The notes under the pieces: generated by a model
The model's database searches: none
The model's input: the letters and a program-made list of their open reading frames with translations, nothing else
Told to the model about the DNA's origin: nothing
In this document: positions 49,006 through 59,787 of the stretch, piece by piece
How positions within the stretch are numbered: the stretch's first letter is position 1
How the letters are laid out: each line of letters begins with the position of its first letter
DNA from: Acanthamoeba sp. SK_2022b
Taxonomy: Eukaryota; Discosea; Longamoebia; Acanthamoebidae
Reading direction: 5' to 3'
Length of the DNA stretch: 64,000 nt
Assembly: GCA_027943245.1 (NCBI GenBank)
Contig: JANDJZ010000146.1
Coordinates: forward strand, 33,987 to 97,986
Position numbers and translations under genes: made by a program

Positions 49006-49090
49006 CCTTGGCTGACTCTCCTCTGTGGTGGGGATCGAAAAGGCTGGAAGGAAGAGAAAAAGATAAAAAAGCAGGAAAAAAGAAACCAGC
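49006..49090. promoter_or_regulatory. 85-base divergent intergenic region
   Basis: Separates the AGXT and coiled-coil gene start codons. It contains an A-rich stretch (GAGAAAAAGATAAAAAAGC) shortly before ATG 49091. Confidence 0.45.
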
Positions 49091-49590
49091 ATGACAGAGG
49101 CAGAAGCAGCAGGCAGGCCGCTGTCTCTAGAGGACATCGGGAAGGACCTGGCAGCCATGGCCCATAAAAATGAATCTCTCGTTGGTGTCTATGTGACTCC
49201 ACACCAAGCCCCGCCGCTCGATCTCTTCTCTTGTAGCCCCCCCCCTCTACATCTTGCTTTAGGCCCATCTAACTGGCGGCTACACCAGATGCAAAGGAAC
49301 GGCGGCAAGGGGAGAAGAATCTGGAAGAGTTTGCACAGCAGTTGAAGGGCAGCACACCTGAGGAGCTGCGATTGGTGGCGGCAACAGAGCAACGACGGCT
49401 GGACGACCAGTTGGCCACCCTGTACAGTCGAGCCCACGAAAGCAGCATTGTCTTCCTTAAGCAGAGCGAGTGGCTGAAGCAGACTGAGGGAGGGGTGATG
49501 GCAATAGAAGAAGCCATCACACACGTGGCGAATAGAGTGGAAGCTCTCACCAGTCTCACCAACGAAGATGTGCAGGAAACCCAGGAGTAA
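49091..49590 (+). CDS. small coiled-coil protein, possibly COG8/Dor1 N-terminal-like
   Basis: Two exons joined across an intron from about 49176 to 49288 (donor GTGTCTATG, acceptor ACACCAG) give about 128 residues ending at TAA 49588-49590. The sequence is almost entirely helical: NLEEFAQQLKGSTPEEL, EQRRLDDQLATLYSRAHES and FLKQSEWLKQTEGGVMAIEE. The spacing of Leu and Gln residues recalls the N-terminal part of COG8 (Dor1), which belongs to the Golgi tethering complex, but only this segment is present. It may be an independent small subunit of a coiled-coil complex. Confidence in a gene is good; the family guess is weak. Confidence 0.55.
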
Positions 49591-50382
49591 CAAGAATGAG
49601 TGGCCAACATAACCAGAGAATGTTTAGCCACCAGTAAGAAGCCATGTAGCACTCCCCCTCTTGCTTCGCATACTAACTCAATGGCGGGCTGGCCAGGCAG
49701 AAGTTGGAGTCAGTCCACTGAGGAGCGTGCGCTCGTAGGAGGGGCCATACCCACAGATGCCCAATAAGTGAGGTGAATGGCGCACATCCCGCAGCCACTC
49801 TTGAGCGCGAGCCACTTGGCCCAGTAGTCGGCCCTTGAGGTCCACGCGTAGGCGCTCTTGGCCACAGCGCACACAATTAGATCTGATCAAGCGCTACCGG
49901 CCTAGATGATGCAAGGGAGGGAGGGAGAGGCGATGAGATGGCCAGCGCCCGGCACCTGAGCCACGCCATTCTGGTCACCTGTGGGCCAGCTTTTGAAAAT
50001 TTCCATCCACAGGGCACACTCGTTGGTCCTGCTGAGCACCCGATTCAGGAACATCTGCGTGTTGTGTGTGTGTGATGTTGGTAAGCAAGCAATGACTGGA
50101 AGAGTTGAACTGGCAGCCGACCAGGTGCCTATGGGTGTGACGGAGCCAACGATGTGGCCCACAAGCGTCCCCCCGCACCAGAGTTCCCCCACACCCAAGC
50201 CGGTAGGATGCGCAGTGGAAGTGGGCGAACAGGACCAGCGCTCGACGATGCGTGGTGCGCTCTGCTCTGTGCCTTATCTTTTCTTTTCCGAGTTGATTTC
50301 CGAAACAATTAGGCGCGGTATTAGGTGGTGGCCGCTTGTGCAACTACTGGCTCTCCCGTTGGATTGCTCTAGACAGCTTAAA
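49591..50382. other. region without a supported gene
   Basis: Minus-strand frames are protein-like in patches (LNRVLSRTNECALWMEIFKS opposite 50005-50060; ADYWAKWLALKSGCG near 49800) but are interrupted by stops and do not form a convincing model. The region may hold a decayed gene or unusual exons of one. It also contains the promoter of the LRR-SAPS gene. Confidence 0.4.
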
Positions 50383-53300
50383 ATGCAAGCGCTTGAGAGA
50401 AGCGAAGATGCACCCTCTGATCACGAGCCTCCAGCCAAGACTCCTTCTTCGCCCTCGCTTGGCCCTTTACAGCTGCATGTAGCAATCAAGAAGGAGAAGC
50501 CGCTCCTTCTTCGGCTCCCCCTCCCAACCATCGTCGTCAGTGACGAGATCGTGGCGGTGCCAGAGGTTGTATCGCCTCGTTCACCCGGAAGGAAGATTGA
50601 AGAACCTGATTTCCTGGATGACGAGCGGCCCCTTTCGCCGGGCCTTACTCAGCGCGTACGACAGGAAATCGACGAGTCCTACCGACACGCTCGCCTGAAG
50701 GCCAAGGCCCTCTCGCCTCGTACCGAGAGCGAATCCGGTTGATCTCAACTTCTCTTTTAATCTGCACCACCTCCTTGCTTACATTCTCACGTACGGTGTG
50801 CTGCCCTTACGACAGGCGTGACCCGCTTTTACCAGCCAAAGCTGTTCTCTTCCGAGAGTAGCCAGCCGACCACGGCCGCGGGTTCCTACCACCGAGCCCG
50901 TGCGCAGATAAAGCGACACTCCAGCATCGAGTTTGCGTGCGTGCACTCCTTCCCGATGCTCTCTCGCATTTCGCTCATATGTGCGGCCTCTCCCTCCCAC
51001 CAGGAGCAAGCTCATAAGGGAGGCCAAGAAAGAAGAGGAGGAAAAGGCGGTTGCTAAGGCAAAAAAAGAGGAGCAGGAGAGGGAGGACGCGCCCCTCGCT
51101 GAGGAGACGTCATTCGAACGGCAGGCGAGGATTGTGAAGGAGCAGATGCAAATATTCGCTCTCCGAATGAAGGAGCGGGAGATGATTGCACGACTGGACA
51201 AAGCGCTCAGACAGGAGCAAAGCGCCAAGCAGGTTGCTGCCGCAGCCATCGCGGAGCCGACCTACGTCGAAGCTGGAAAGAGCGAAGGCGGAGTGGTCCT
51301 GCCGATGATAGAGGAGGCCCAGGCCGCGGTCCTGCTCTCCGAAGCCTCGGAGCTGATCGAGCCCACAGATCTCGAGTCCTACCTGCAGGCTCTAGACAGT
51401 GAGTATTCCAACATTCCAGCAGCCGCCTTTTTTGAGATCAGATCATGATTCTAATCACCTTTGGCCTTTTCCTTGCCCGCCCTGCCGGTGGCTTCACCGG
51501 CCATCAGACGGGCGTCAGATCAGTGCCATTACGCTCCCAGCTCTTGGCATCGGCGATGATGGCCTCACCCAGTTGCTGGACAGGCTACCACCGCTCAAGC
51601 CGGTACTGGCCTCCTTTATTTTCATCGTGTGTCAATTCTTCTCCCCAAAAGCCTCCCCGTATGACTGCAGCACTCATCCGTATCGAAACCTGTACAGCTT
51701 CCACCAACGGCCTGCGCGCTCACCACGCTCATTCTGGATGCCAACGACATTGAGCGGCACGGTGCTTCGATGTTGGCCAATTTTCTCACAACGGACAACC
51801 ATGTCGAATGTCTCAGTCTTAAATGGAACATGATAGGTACGTTCGTGCTTGAATAGCCATTGAGTGTGGACAACGGCCAACACACGCCCATCGTGTCGCG
51901 ATTTGTGTGCCGGTGTTAGGCTTTGACGGCGCGGAGTCCCTGGCCGAAGCGCTGAAAGTGAACACCAAGCTGAATACGCTGCAGCTCGAGGGCAACGGGA
52001 TCGATTCGGATGGCGCTATCGCTATTGCCGAGGCGCTCAAGACCAACACCTCACTGACCGACGTCAACCTCAAGGTTTGCTCAAACCTTTGGCTTTTCTT
52101 TGGATCCATCTTCTGATCTTATCACGCACGTGTGTACAACAGGAAAACGGTATGGGTAATTCGGGAGTGGACGCCATCGCCGAGGCGCTGCACGTCAACA
52201 ACACTCTCAACTGCCTGGGTACTGCGCGCTCGCTCTCGCTCACCCAACGTTTTCCGGCTTGGCCAACCTACTTGCTTCCTTTTTCGCTCCCCACAGATCT
52301 GTCCTCGAATGGTATCTCCTACGCCGGTATCAACTTGGCCGAGTCGCTCAAGTCCAACAGGTGCGCTCACACCTGCCATCACGTGTCGTTCTCTCGATTC
52401 GCACCACATGATCGTTCCTGTTATTGTAACCGCAGAGGGCTCCGCTATTTGGTCCTCAACGAGAATGCGCTCTTTGACGCCGGAGCTACAGCGCTGGCGG
52501 ACGCGCTCGCCAGCAACTCTACCCTTACCTCGCTGGAGGTGCATATCGCTGCTCGCCCGGACGCTTCCCCAGCAACTGTCGTGCAAGTGGCTGTCCTGTC
52601 CTTGTCTGACCTCCCTCTTTCTTTCACTTTTCTTTTCCATCGCCAGCTGCGTGATAATTCAATTGGAGAGGACGGTATTCTGGCCCTCACCGATGCTGTG
52701 CAAACAAACACGGTGCTGGTGGACCTCAACGTGAAGCTCAACCAACCTGGACTGCGAGGCGAGATAGCGCTCTTCAAGCTGCTCAAGGTAACAATAAGGA
52801 GGCGTCTCACTCGCTACACATGCCAAGTAGGCTACTAAGCCCCCCCCCCCAATCATGTGGCGTACAATCTGTGTGCAGTCCCGACCCGATTTTGAGTTGA
52901 TATGGAAGGACGAAGGTGTCGCGTTTGCATGGGATGCCTCGCAATGCCGAGAAATCATCCAGCACTTTGGTGCCGACAGCGTATGCGCACCGCCCACGCA
53001 AGCCCCCTTTTTCCCCCACTTTTGGGTTCGCCATGCTCGCCATGCTGGATTGACGAGAGGTGCGCTTTCACACAGGTCCTGCGTCAGCTGGTGGAGGGCG
53101 AGGGCCTGGCCCCACTGGTCGGGAGGGAGCTGCTCCTGGAGCATCTCTACATCGACAACACCAAGACCGCGCATCGATTCTTCGATTCCATCTTCCCTGA
53201 GGTGCGTCAACCAAACTCAAGCACGGCGTTTTTGGCTGGCTCGTCTCACCGGTGGTGCCGAGCTCCCCCTCCACAGTCGCGCGTGGTTCGGCTCGAGGGA

Positions 53301-54486
53301 ATCGAAGTTTTGATGCAACTTTTGAGGAAGCGTAAAGCCTCAAGTGCTGAGGCCTATGAACTAGCCCTCAAAGATTTGCCACATCTTCTTCAAGTAAGAT
53401 ACCACCCACACCCACCCACCCACCACTCCACTAGTTCGCATTCGCAAGCACTGACGTGGTTTCTCTCGCCCTGATAGGCCCTTCACGCCAAACTGGACTG
53501 GATCACGTCGATGCTCCGTCTTCCGACTGGGCCGAGGTAATCTATCTGGTCCTCCTTTGCGCGTGATCGATCTGCGTCGGCAGTAACTCCCTTTCTCAAT
53601 TCCACTATCAATTCAATAAGGCACGAGCAACCGGCCAAGACCGGTAGCGCCAAGCTCAGCGAAGTATCGCTGGGGTTCCTGCGATTGAAGGTGCGAGGGT
53701 GGCCGTCTGAGCGGGGGACAGCATGGTGTCACATCATCTAACCAACACCCACACCTCGCCAGATCCTAGAGCTGCTGCCGCTTATCTTGGACCTGGGCTA
53801 CAAGGTGCTAGATGCGAAACTGGTTCAGGCCAACGCGTTCGCGACCTGCATCGTACGCCGCACTTGCGAATCGCTCGAGCGGAAGCTGACTTGATCCGCA
53901 TACCGACTCACATTTCTCTGCGCTCCTTTGCTCCAGGATATCTTCTACTCGAATCCTCTCAACAATTTTATCCACCATGGCGTCAACAATTTCATCTTAA
54001 ACGCCCTCACGTCACAGCGGCAAGTACTGATTGACGAGGTGCGCTCCGCGTCGGCCCCAGGACTGCAATACCTGAGGCAAATCAAAATGCTCACCGATAT
54101 TGTGCAGGCGATAGTCAAGTGTGGGCTGCTCGATAGGATGACGAATGCGTTCCGTGAAGAGGCCAAGAAGCCGGTGGCGGAGCGAGCAGGCTACTTGGGC
54201 CACCTCGCCAAGCTGGCCAACTCTATCGCAGCCATTGATTCGGCAGGCCTTCAGAACCTCATCAACGGTGTGTTGTGCATTCCCCGCTGTTGTCACCCAT
54301 TCCTCCGGTGCGGCTGTTGACTTCCCAATTTGGTCAGGCAACTCGCTGTGGGTGCGTTTCGTGAGGATGGAGCTCAAGGATCTCAATGACCTGGATCAAC
54401 AGTGGTCGTCCGGCAAGCCGGAAAGGCCGGCACGAAGCGATCAGGTCGGCGTGCGCAGTCGAGAGGAGGCTCTTGGCCACACCTGA
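50383..54486 (+). CDS. leucine-rich repeat-SAPS domain fusion (PPP6R-like)
   Basis: Multi-exon gene starting MQALERSEDAPSDHE. A disordered N-terminus and a charged coiled coil (SKLIREAKKEEEEKAVAKAK) precede ribonuclease-inhibitor-type leucine-rich repeats: LTTLILDANDIERHGASMLA, LNTLQLEGNGIDSDGAIAIA, LNCLDLSSNGISYAGINLAE, LRYLVLNENALFDAGATALA, LRDNSIGEDGILALTDAV. The C-terminal half resembles SAPS proteins: LLLEHLYIDNTKTAHRFFD, VRLEGIEVLMQLLRKRK, DIFYSNPLNNFIHHGVNNFI, GLLDRMTNAFREEAKKPV, RAGYLGHLAKLANSI and a final LWVRFVRMELKDLNDLDQQW. SAPS proteins are regulatory subunits of the Sit4/PP6 phosphatase. The repeats might choose substrates; that is inference. Exons join in phase wherever checked, but not every junction was verified. 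The last exon ends at TGA 54484-54486. Confidence 0.72.
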
Positions 54487-55108
54487 CCAACAAAACATAA
54501 TGTTGCTCTTTTTTGGTTTGCCTACCACGCCAAAGAGTCGCCCAGGCTCGAGTCGCCTCTGACGCCGGCGACGTAGTTGAGGATGAGTGCAAAATCAAGA
54601 AGATGTGGCAGCTAGCGGGCAATGGTGGTACCATGTGCACAGACAGATGGTACCGACACAAAGACCAGTCATGGAAGGCTGCCTTCAGCTGTAGAGAGCA
54701 GCATGGCAACCTGTGATCCTTGCATCAGTGTAATAGCAGAGATGACAAGACACGTCTGACTTAGTTGAGCGACTTGGAGGTTCATACAAAAGTTGGTAAG
54801 CCAGTTGGTTGGCGAGTTGGTAAGACACTGAAAAGTGCATCTTTGCCTTCCTCACATGTCCACCTCCTGCACCACTTTTGTTAATGTTGTCAGAAAGCGA
54901 CACTTTTTAATGAGCAATCTGTTACAAGAGAGTATAGACCTGCCAAGAGTTGTACCTTGCAGTACCAATTAAAAAGAGGCCTTGAAATCGGATTCAAACC
55001 TCAGAAAACATTGGTACAGCAAGGACCACGCGTTCACGCTTTGAAAGCGTGAAAGAAAGTGTCAAGATTCCTATCTTTCTAGCCCACAGTCGAGGAGGCG
55101 CAGTGAAG
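54487..55108. other. intergenic region
   Basis: No gene is supported. An inverted repeat, TTCACGCTTT...AAAGCGTGAA, lies near 55031-55051, shortly before the next gene. The sequence is AT-richer than its neighbours. Confidence 0.5.
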
Positions 55109-55501
55109 ATGTCCAACGCGAACATTGAACTTGTTAAGAGTCTATATGAGATGTTCAAAGCTGGTGACATCTCCACCATGCTGGAACACACCACCGAGGA
55201 CGTAGAGTATCATGTGGCCACAGGCGCTCCCTACGGCGGATTTTACACAGGGCGCAGCGCCGTTCTTGAGTTCTTCACTAAGAAGCTTAACGTTACCTTC
55301 ACCTCTTACGAAACGACGCACTTCTTTGGAGAGGGAGATCTGGTTCTGGTCCTTGTGACCTCCACAGGGACAGTGGCCTCCACTGGAAAACCTCTTAACC
55401 TCCAGTCGGTGCATCGCATGCACTTCGTCGACGGAAAGATAAGCCACTTCCACGAATACAACGGCGACGCTCGCGCTTACGTCGCCGCCTTTGAACAGTA
55501 A
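55109..55501 (+). CDS. SnoaL/NTF2-like (ketosteroid isomerase-related) protein, intronless
   Basis: A single exon of 130 codons from ATG 55109. The pattern IELVKSLYEMFKAGDISTML, a VEYHV strand, YGGFYTGRSAVLEFFTKKL, FGEGDLVLVLVTSTGTV and VHRMHFVDGKISHFHEYNGD is that of bacterial SnoaL-like proteins, cone-shaped alpha+beta barrels with a small-molecule pocket. Substrate and role are unknown. The lack of introns and a bacterial-type family make transfer from a prokaryote plausible, but composition matches the host. An upstream in-frame extension has no ATG. Confidence 0.82.
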   Translation: MSNANIELVKSLYEMFKAGDISTMLEHTTEDVEYHVATGAPYGGFYTGRSAVLEFFTKKLNVTFTSYETTHFFGEGDLVLVLVTSTGTVASTGKPLNLQSVHRMHFVDGKISHFHEYNGDARAYVAAFEQ

Positions 55502-55719
55502 GGTGTCATCCTTAACCATCAAATACATAGACTCTAGAGCGTTGTGCTGTTGCGCCTTCCACTGCAAGTTCCTTCCTTTTCTCGTTAACGTTTGGCCGCA
55601 GTAATTCCATCACTTTGCACGGGGGACGTTTACTGGGTGACCATTTTCAGATCCCAGCCACAGGCTGCCTATGAACGTGGGCGATGACCATCCGCCAATG
55701 GCTAACACTTGCAATCACA

Positions 55720-56520
55720 CGCCCTCCCCGTCTTTCTACGTAGCCAAAATGATGTATCCACTTTGTTCATCAAGAAGACGACAACCAACCTGTACCAGGT
55801 CAGGAGGTTTGGACGTGGCTGAACTGGACCAGGTAGCGCAGCTGCTGCTTAGACCAGGCGTGATCCGATTACATACTCGCGTCCACAAAGTTGGACGGCT
55901 CGCTCGGCGTGGCGGCCACCCCTCTGTGGAGGTCGCGCTACTTGCCACAGTAGAACAAGGGCGTACTGTGGCAAGAGTCGAAGCCTTGGGGCGGGGCGGT
56001 GAGATGGGCGTGATCTGGAGGTAGTACATCATGCGCCCTAGCTCCACGTCTGCGAGTAACATGAAGCGAGCCGGCCTCCCTGCTTGCTTGCGACCTGCTG
56101 CTCCTTGCCTCCCCTGCGCTTGCCTGTCGTGGCCGACACGACATGCGACACATAACTTTTATGCCTTAGAGTAGATGCCCCCCAGCATTGCTCCATGGCG
56201 CATACCTTGGACTGGGGCCACGGGACCGGAGGAGCGCGTCTGGCAGGTTGGTGTACTTGCCTGCCCCAAAGTAGCCGAAATCGGTGCGCGCCAACACACC
56301 CAATACCACACACCACAATCAAAGTTGTGTGTCGCATCTCTTGTGTCGCATGCCGTGTTGCATGATACCTTGGAAACGACGACCTTGGGGGAAGGCTGCC
56401 ACGCGACAGGAGGCTCACGAAGTTAAACACCTTGGAGGCGTGGAACAGCAGACGCTTGTGGTCGTGGTTGTCCCCTTCATCATTCCCATCGTCATCTCGA
56501 AGCAGGCCCAAAGGGAACCT
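55720..56520 (-). pseudogene. decayed PARP-like catalytic domain
   Basis: On the minus strand the blocks HKRLLFHASKVFNFVSLLSR (56470-56410), FGYFGAGKYTNLPD (56285-56240), LLADVELGRMMYY (56060-56020) and QLRYLVQF (55845-55820) follow the order of a poly(ADP-ribose) polymerase catalytic domain (HGS...NF..IL, FG.GIYF, LL..V.LG, RYLV). They fall in different frames without convincing splice sites, and stop codons intervene. The catalytic Glu region could not be found intact. I read it as a pseudogene; a real gene with unusual introns is the alternative. Confidence 0.45.
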
Positions 56521-57566
56521 CTACAGAACATTCTGAACATTCACTGTTTCATCGTCACACCTTTTCAATCACAAAACCACAAGAGAAGTGTCCACCCAAT
56601 GTGATCAGTTCTTCTGCCCAGCCCAAAGATGTACATGTTTCAGGTCTGAAGATACCAGGCTGTGCTTCATTTCTGCAATATATCTGCTTGCTCTACTGTG
56701 TATGTGTATGCAATGCTAATGCAGCTCCTTCACCACAAAAATGCCTGCTATATGGTGGTGTATGAGCCTGTGATATTGGCTCCTTATCTTCACCATGCCT
56801 GCATACACTTGCTGAAATGACAAGAAAATAACATCATTACAAAACCAAAAAAGTCTTGCATGTTGTGTGCAAAACAGATTGACATTCAACTCAAATCAAG
56901 GATGCAAAGCATTTCATAAATGACATAGCCACTACACTGAACATGGTTGGTCATAAGATTCTCTGTTGCCCCTTTTTTGATTGGGCTTATCAATAATCAT
57001 TGTCAGGCCACACCACAAGAGGAGCAGCTTGGCAGCCAAGGCTAAGGATACCTACCATAGGGAGGTCGCCTTTGTTCACTGGGCAGTGCATGCAGTGCAT
57101 GTTGGCTAAGGTGTGGCCTAATGGAAGATTTCAATCCTTGGCTATTGGTCACCCCAAACCATGAGATTGCCAGCAACACATGATGATGCATGCTCTTGAG
57201 TGCCAACCCTTACTTCAGCACAGGTACTAATCACCATTTCTGTGTTGTGCCTGCTTAATCTATCATGCGTCCTGTGGAGGGTGAGGGGAGTTGTCACATG
57301 AACAAAGGGGTTGCATATTGGCCTTACCATGCAGGCTGTGATTAGAGCCTCGCCTAATTCATGGCAGATGCAAGGAGACAAAAAACACTCTAGATGGGCA
57401 AGGGAACTGAGAAAGAGATATGGATATCTGCCTCCTGCCCAAGCTTCTGGTAGGTGGAATTTCGCACTTTCTCGATTTCTACTTCTTTTCCCACCCTTTC
57501 TCTGTGAATCAGGCAGCAGACATAAAACGGGTGAAGTCTGGACAGCAGTTGTTATCGATTTACACG
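56521..57566. other. AT-richer intergenic region
   Basis: No gene is supported. Composition resembles the 17-24 kb island, but the palindromes found there were not seen here. The last 150 bases belong to the leader of the ABCF gene, where the frame is open upstream of ATG 57567 without another good start. Confidence 0.5.
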
Positions 57567-59693
57567 ATGCCGAAGAAGGGAGCGTCAGCAAGAGCCAGAG
57601 CGCGAGCGGCGGAGAACGACGAAGCCACGAAAAAGGGCGCCCCGGCTGCGGGTGGGCGGAAGAAGAGGCAGACGCTGCCTGGCGAGGAGGAAATTAGCGA
57701 TGAGGAGGAAGATCTGCAATTGAAGTCCGGTCGAGGGAAGAAGGCAGCTCAGAAGGGCGCCCCTCGGAAGGGGAAGAAGGCGGATAGTGACGATGACAAC
57801 GACTCCGACAACGAGAACGCCGGAAGCAGCGATGAGGATGGAGGAAAGAGAGGAGGAAAGGCCAAGAGCAGACAGGCGACGGATGTGAAGGTGGTCTCGA
57901 GTACGGCCAAGATGCAAGCCATTATGGCCGAGGCGCAGAGCAAGGGAGACGGCTCGGAGTTCGTCATTAAGCTTCAGGACTTCACCATGTCCTTCGCCGG
58001 ATTGACTCTTCTCGACAGCACGAATCTCACTCTCGCGTTCGGTCGTCGCTACGGTTTCGTGGGCGCGAATGGCTTGGGCAAGTCGACGCTGTTGCGACAC
58101 ATCGCCCAGAGGCAGTTTCCCGGCATTCCGAACAACATTCAGATCCTTTATGTCGATCAGGAGGTGGATGCAACCGACGCGACCCCGCTCGCTAGCGTGA
58201 TGGAAGCCGATGAAGAGCGGAACAACCTTTACAAGGAGCTGGCCAAGCTCGAAGAGGAGAAGAAGGTCGAAGAGGCCCAGTACGCGGCAGGCGTTGAGCT
58301 CGAGTATGATGGTGCGCGTGATGAGCGCATCATCGAGGTGCAGAAGCGATTGGCCGAAATTGGCGCGCACACGGCCGAGGCGCGCGCCTACGCCATCCTC
58401 AGCGGTCTCCAGTTCACCGAGGAGATGATCAAGGGCCCCACCAGGCACCTCTCGGGCGGTTGGCGCATGAGGATTGCCCTCGCCCGCGCCCTCTTCTGCC
58501 GTCCCCACCTCCTCCTGCTCGACGAGCCGACCAACCACCTCGATCTGCACGCTTGCGTGTGGCTCGAGGACTTCCTGTCCAAGTGGAAGAAGACGCTGCT
58601 CGTCGTGTCGCACGACGTGGACCTGCTCAACAACGTCTGCACGGACATCATCTCCATCAGCCAGCAGAAGCTCTTCCAGTACCGCGGCAACTATGACGCG
58701 TTCGAGCACATCGCCGCCGAGCAGCTGCGCCAGCAGATCAAGGCCTACGAGAAGCAGCAGAAGCAGATCAAGCAGGCCAAGCTCGAGAAGGGCAAGGCCG
58801 CCAAGGCCGAGAACGTGGCCAAGAAGAAGGCCAAGGAGAAGGGTAAAGCCGGCGGCGGCGGCGGCAACCGCAGGGAAGGCAGCAACCAGGCCAAGAAGGC
58901 GGCCATGCGCAAGGTCCGCGAGGTCGAGGAGATGGAGAAGGTCGCCAAGCCGCCCAAGGACTACCGGGTCTCCTTCAAGTTCGAGGAGGCCGATCCGCTG
59001 CCCCACCCCGTGCTCCAGGTGCAGGAGGTCGGCTACCGCTACCCCGCCGGCCCTGACGAGCCCGAGAACCCCTTCATCTTCCAAAACCTCAACCTGGGCA
59101 TCGACCTCGACACCCGCATCGCCCTCGTAGGCCGTAACGGCGCCGGCAAGTCGACCCTCCTGAACCTGCTCACCGGCGACGCCGAGCCCACCAAGGGCAT
59201 GATCATCACTTCGCGCAAGCTCCGCATCGCGCGTTTCACCCAGCACTTTGTCGACCAGCTCACCATGGACCAGACCCCCGTCGAGTACCTCATGACCCGC
59301 TTCCCCGGCATGTCCGAGCAGGAGGCCCGCAACCAGCTGGGCAAGTTTGGCCTCACCGGCAAGGTCCACCTCAACAAGCTCGGCACCCTCTCCGGCGGCC
59401 AGAAGAGCCGAGTCGTGTTCGCCACGCTGGCCAACAGCAAGCCCCACATCCTCTTCCTCGACGAGCCCACCAACCACCTCGACATCCAGTCCATCAAGGC
59501 CCTCGCCGACTCCCTCCGCAACTTCAACGGTGGCGTCGTGCTCGTGACCCACGACCAGTACCTCATCTCTGCCGCCTGCAACCGCATCTGGTGCGTCGAG
59601 GGCAACGGCAAGGTATTTGAGTTCCCCGGCGACTTCAAGGCCTACTCGGAGAAGCTCCTCGAAGAGATCGCCTTCCACGAGGAGGAGTCCTAA
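57567..59693 (+). CDS. ABCF-family (GCN20/ABCF1-like) ATPase
   Basis: An intronless gene of 708 codons. The N-terminal 130 residues are highly charged (RGKKAAQKGAPRKGKKADSD). Two ABC domains follow. Domain 1 has Walker A GANGLGKST, signature HLSGGWRMRIALARAL and Walker B LLLLDEPTNHLDL. Domain 2 has GRNGAGKSTLLNLL, TLSGGQKSRVVFATL and ILFLDEPTNHLDIQS with VTHDQYLIS. A lysine-rich coiled linker (AYEKQQKQIKQAKLEKG) separates them. There are no membrane segments. ABCF proteins act on ribosomes, and ABCF1/GCN20 relatives affect initiation and the GCN2 response. The very regular GC-rich third positions suggest high expression. The minus-strand 713-codon frame over the same DNA is a shadow. Confidence 0.93.
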   Translation: MPKKGASARARARAAENDEATKKGAPAAGGRKKRQTLPGEEEISDEEEDLQLKSGRGKKAAQKGAPRKGKKADSDDDNDSDNENAGSSDEDGGKRGGKAKSRQATDVKVVSSTAKMQAIMAEAQSKGDGSEFVIKLQDFTMSFAGLTLLDSTNLTLAFGRRYGFVGANGLGKSTLLRHIAQRQFPGIPNNIQILYVDQEVDATDATPLASVMEADEERNNLYKELAKLEEEKKVEEAQYAAGVELEYDGARDERIIEVQKRLAEIGAHTAEARAYAILSGLQFTEEMIKGPTRHLSGGWRMRIALARALFCRPHLLLLDEPTNHLDLHACVWLEDFLSKWKKTLLVVSHDVDLLNNVCTDIISISQQKLFQYRGNYDAFEHIAAEQLRQQIKAYEKQQKQIKQAKLEKGKAAKAENVAKKKAKEKGKAGGGGGNRREGSNQAKKAAMRKVREVEEMEKVAKPPKDYRVSFKFEEADPLPHPVLQVQEVGYRYPAGPDEPENPFIFQNLNLGIDLDTRIALVGRNGAGKSTLLNLLTGDAEPTKGMIITSRKLRIARFTQHFVDQLTMDQTPVEYLMTRFPGMSEQEARNQLGKFGLTGKVHLNKLGTLSGGQKSRVVFATLANSKPHILFLDEPTNHLDIQSIKALADSLRNFNGGVVLVTHDQYLISAACNRIWCVEGNGKVFEFPGDFKAYSEKLLEEIAFHEEES

Positions 59694-59787
59694 CAGCCCC
59701 CCCCCCGCCTCTCCTGGTTTGGACAAAACAAAAATACGAAAAAAATATATTTATTTCTTTTTTTATTATTGTTGGCCGACCGGCACG

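Noticed and set aside
55031..55051. Rho-independent-type terminator or tRNA stem
   Set aside because: The inverted repeat has no T-run and no tRNA loops; the genome is eukaryotic.
57585..59726. 713-codon open frame on the minus strand
   Set aside because: It lies entirely over the ABCF gene, is Leu/Val/Gly-rich with no domain, and is explained by GC-rich third positions on the other strand.
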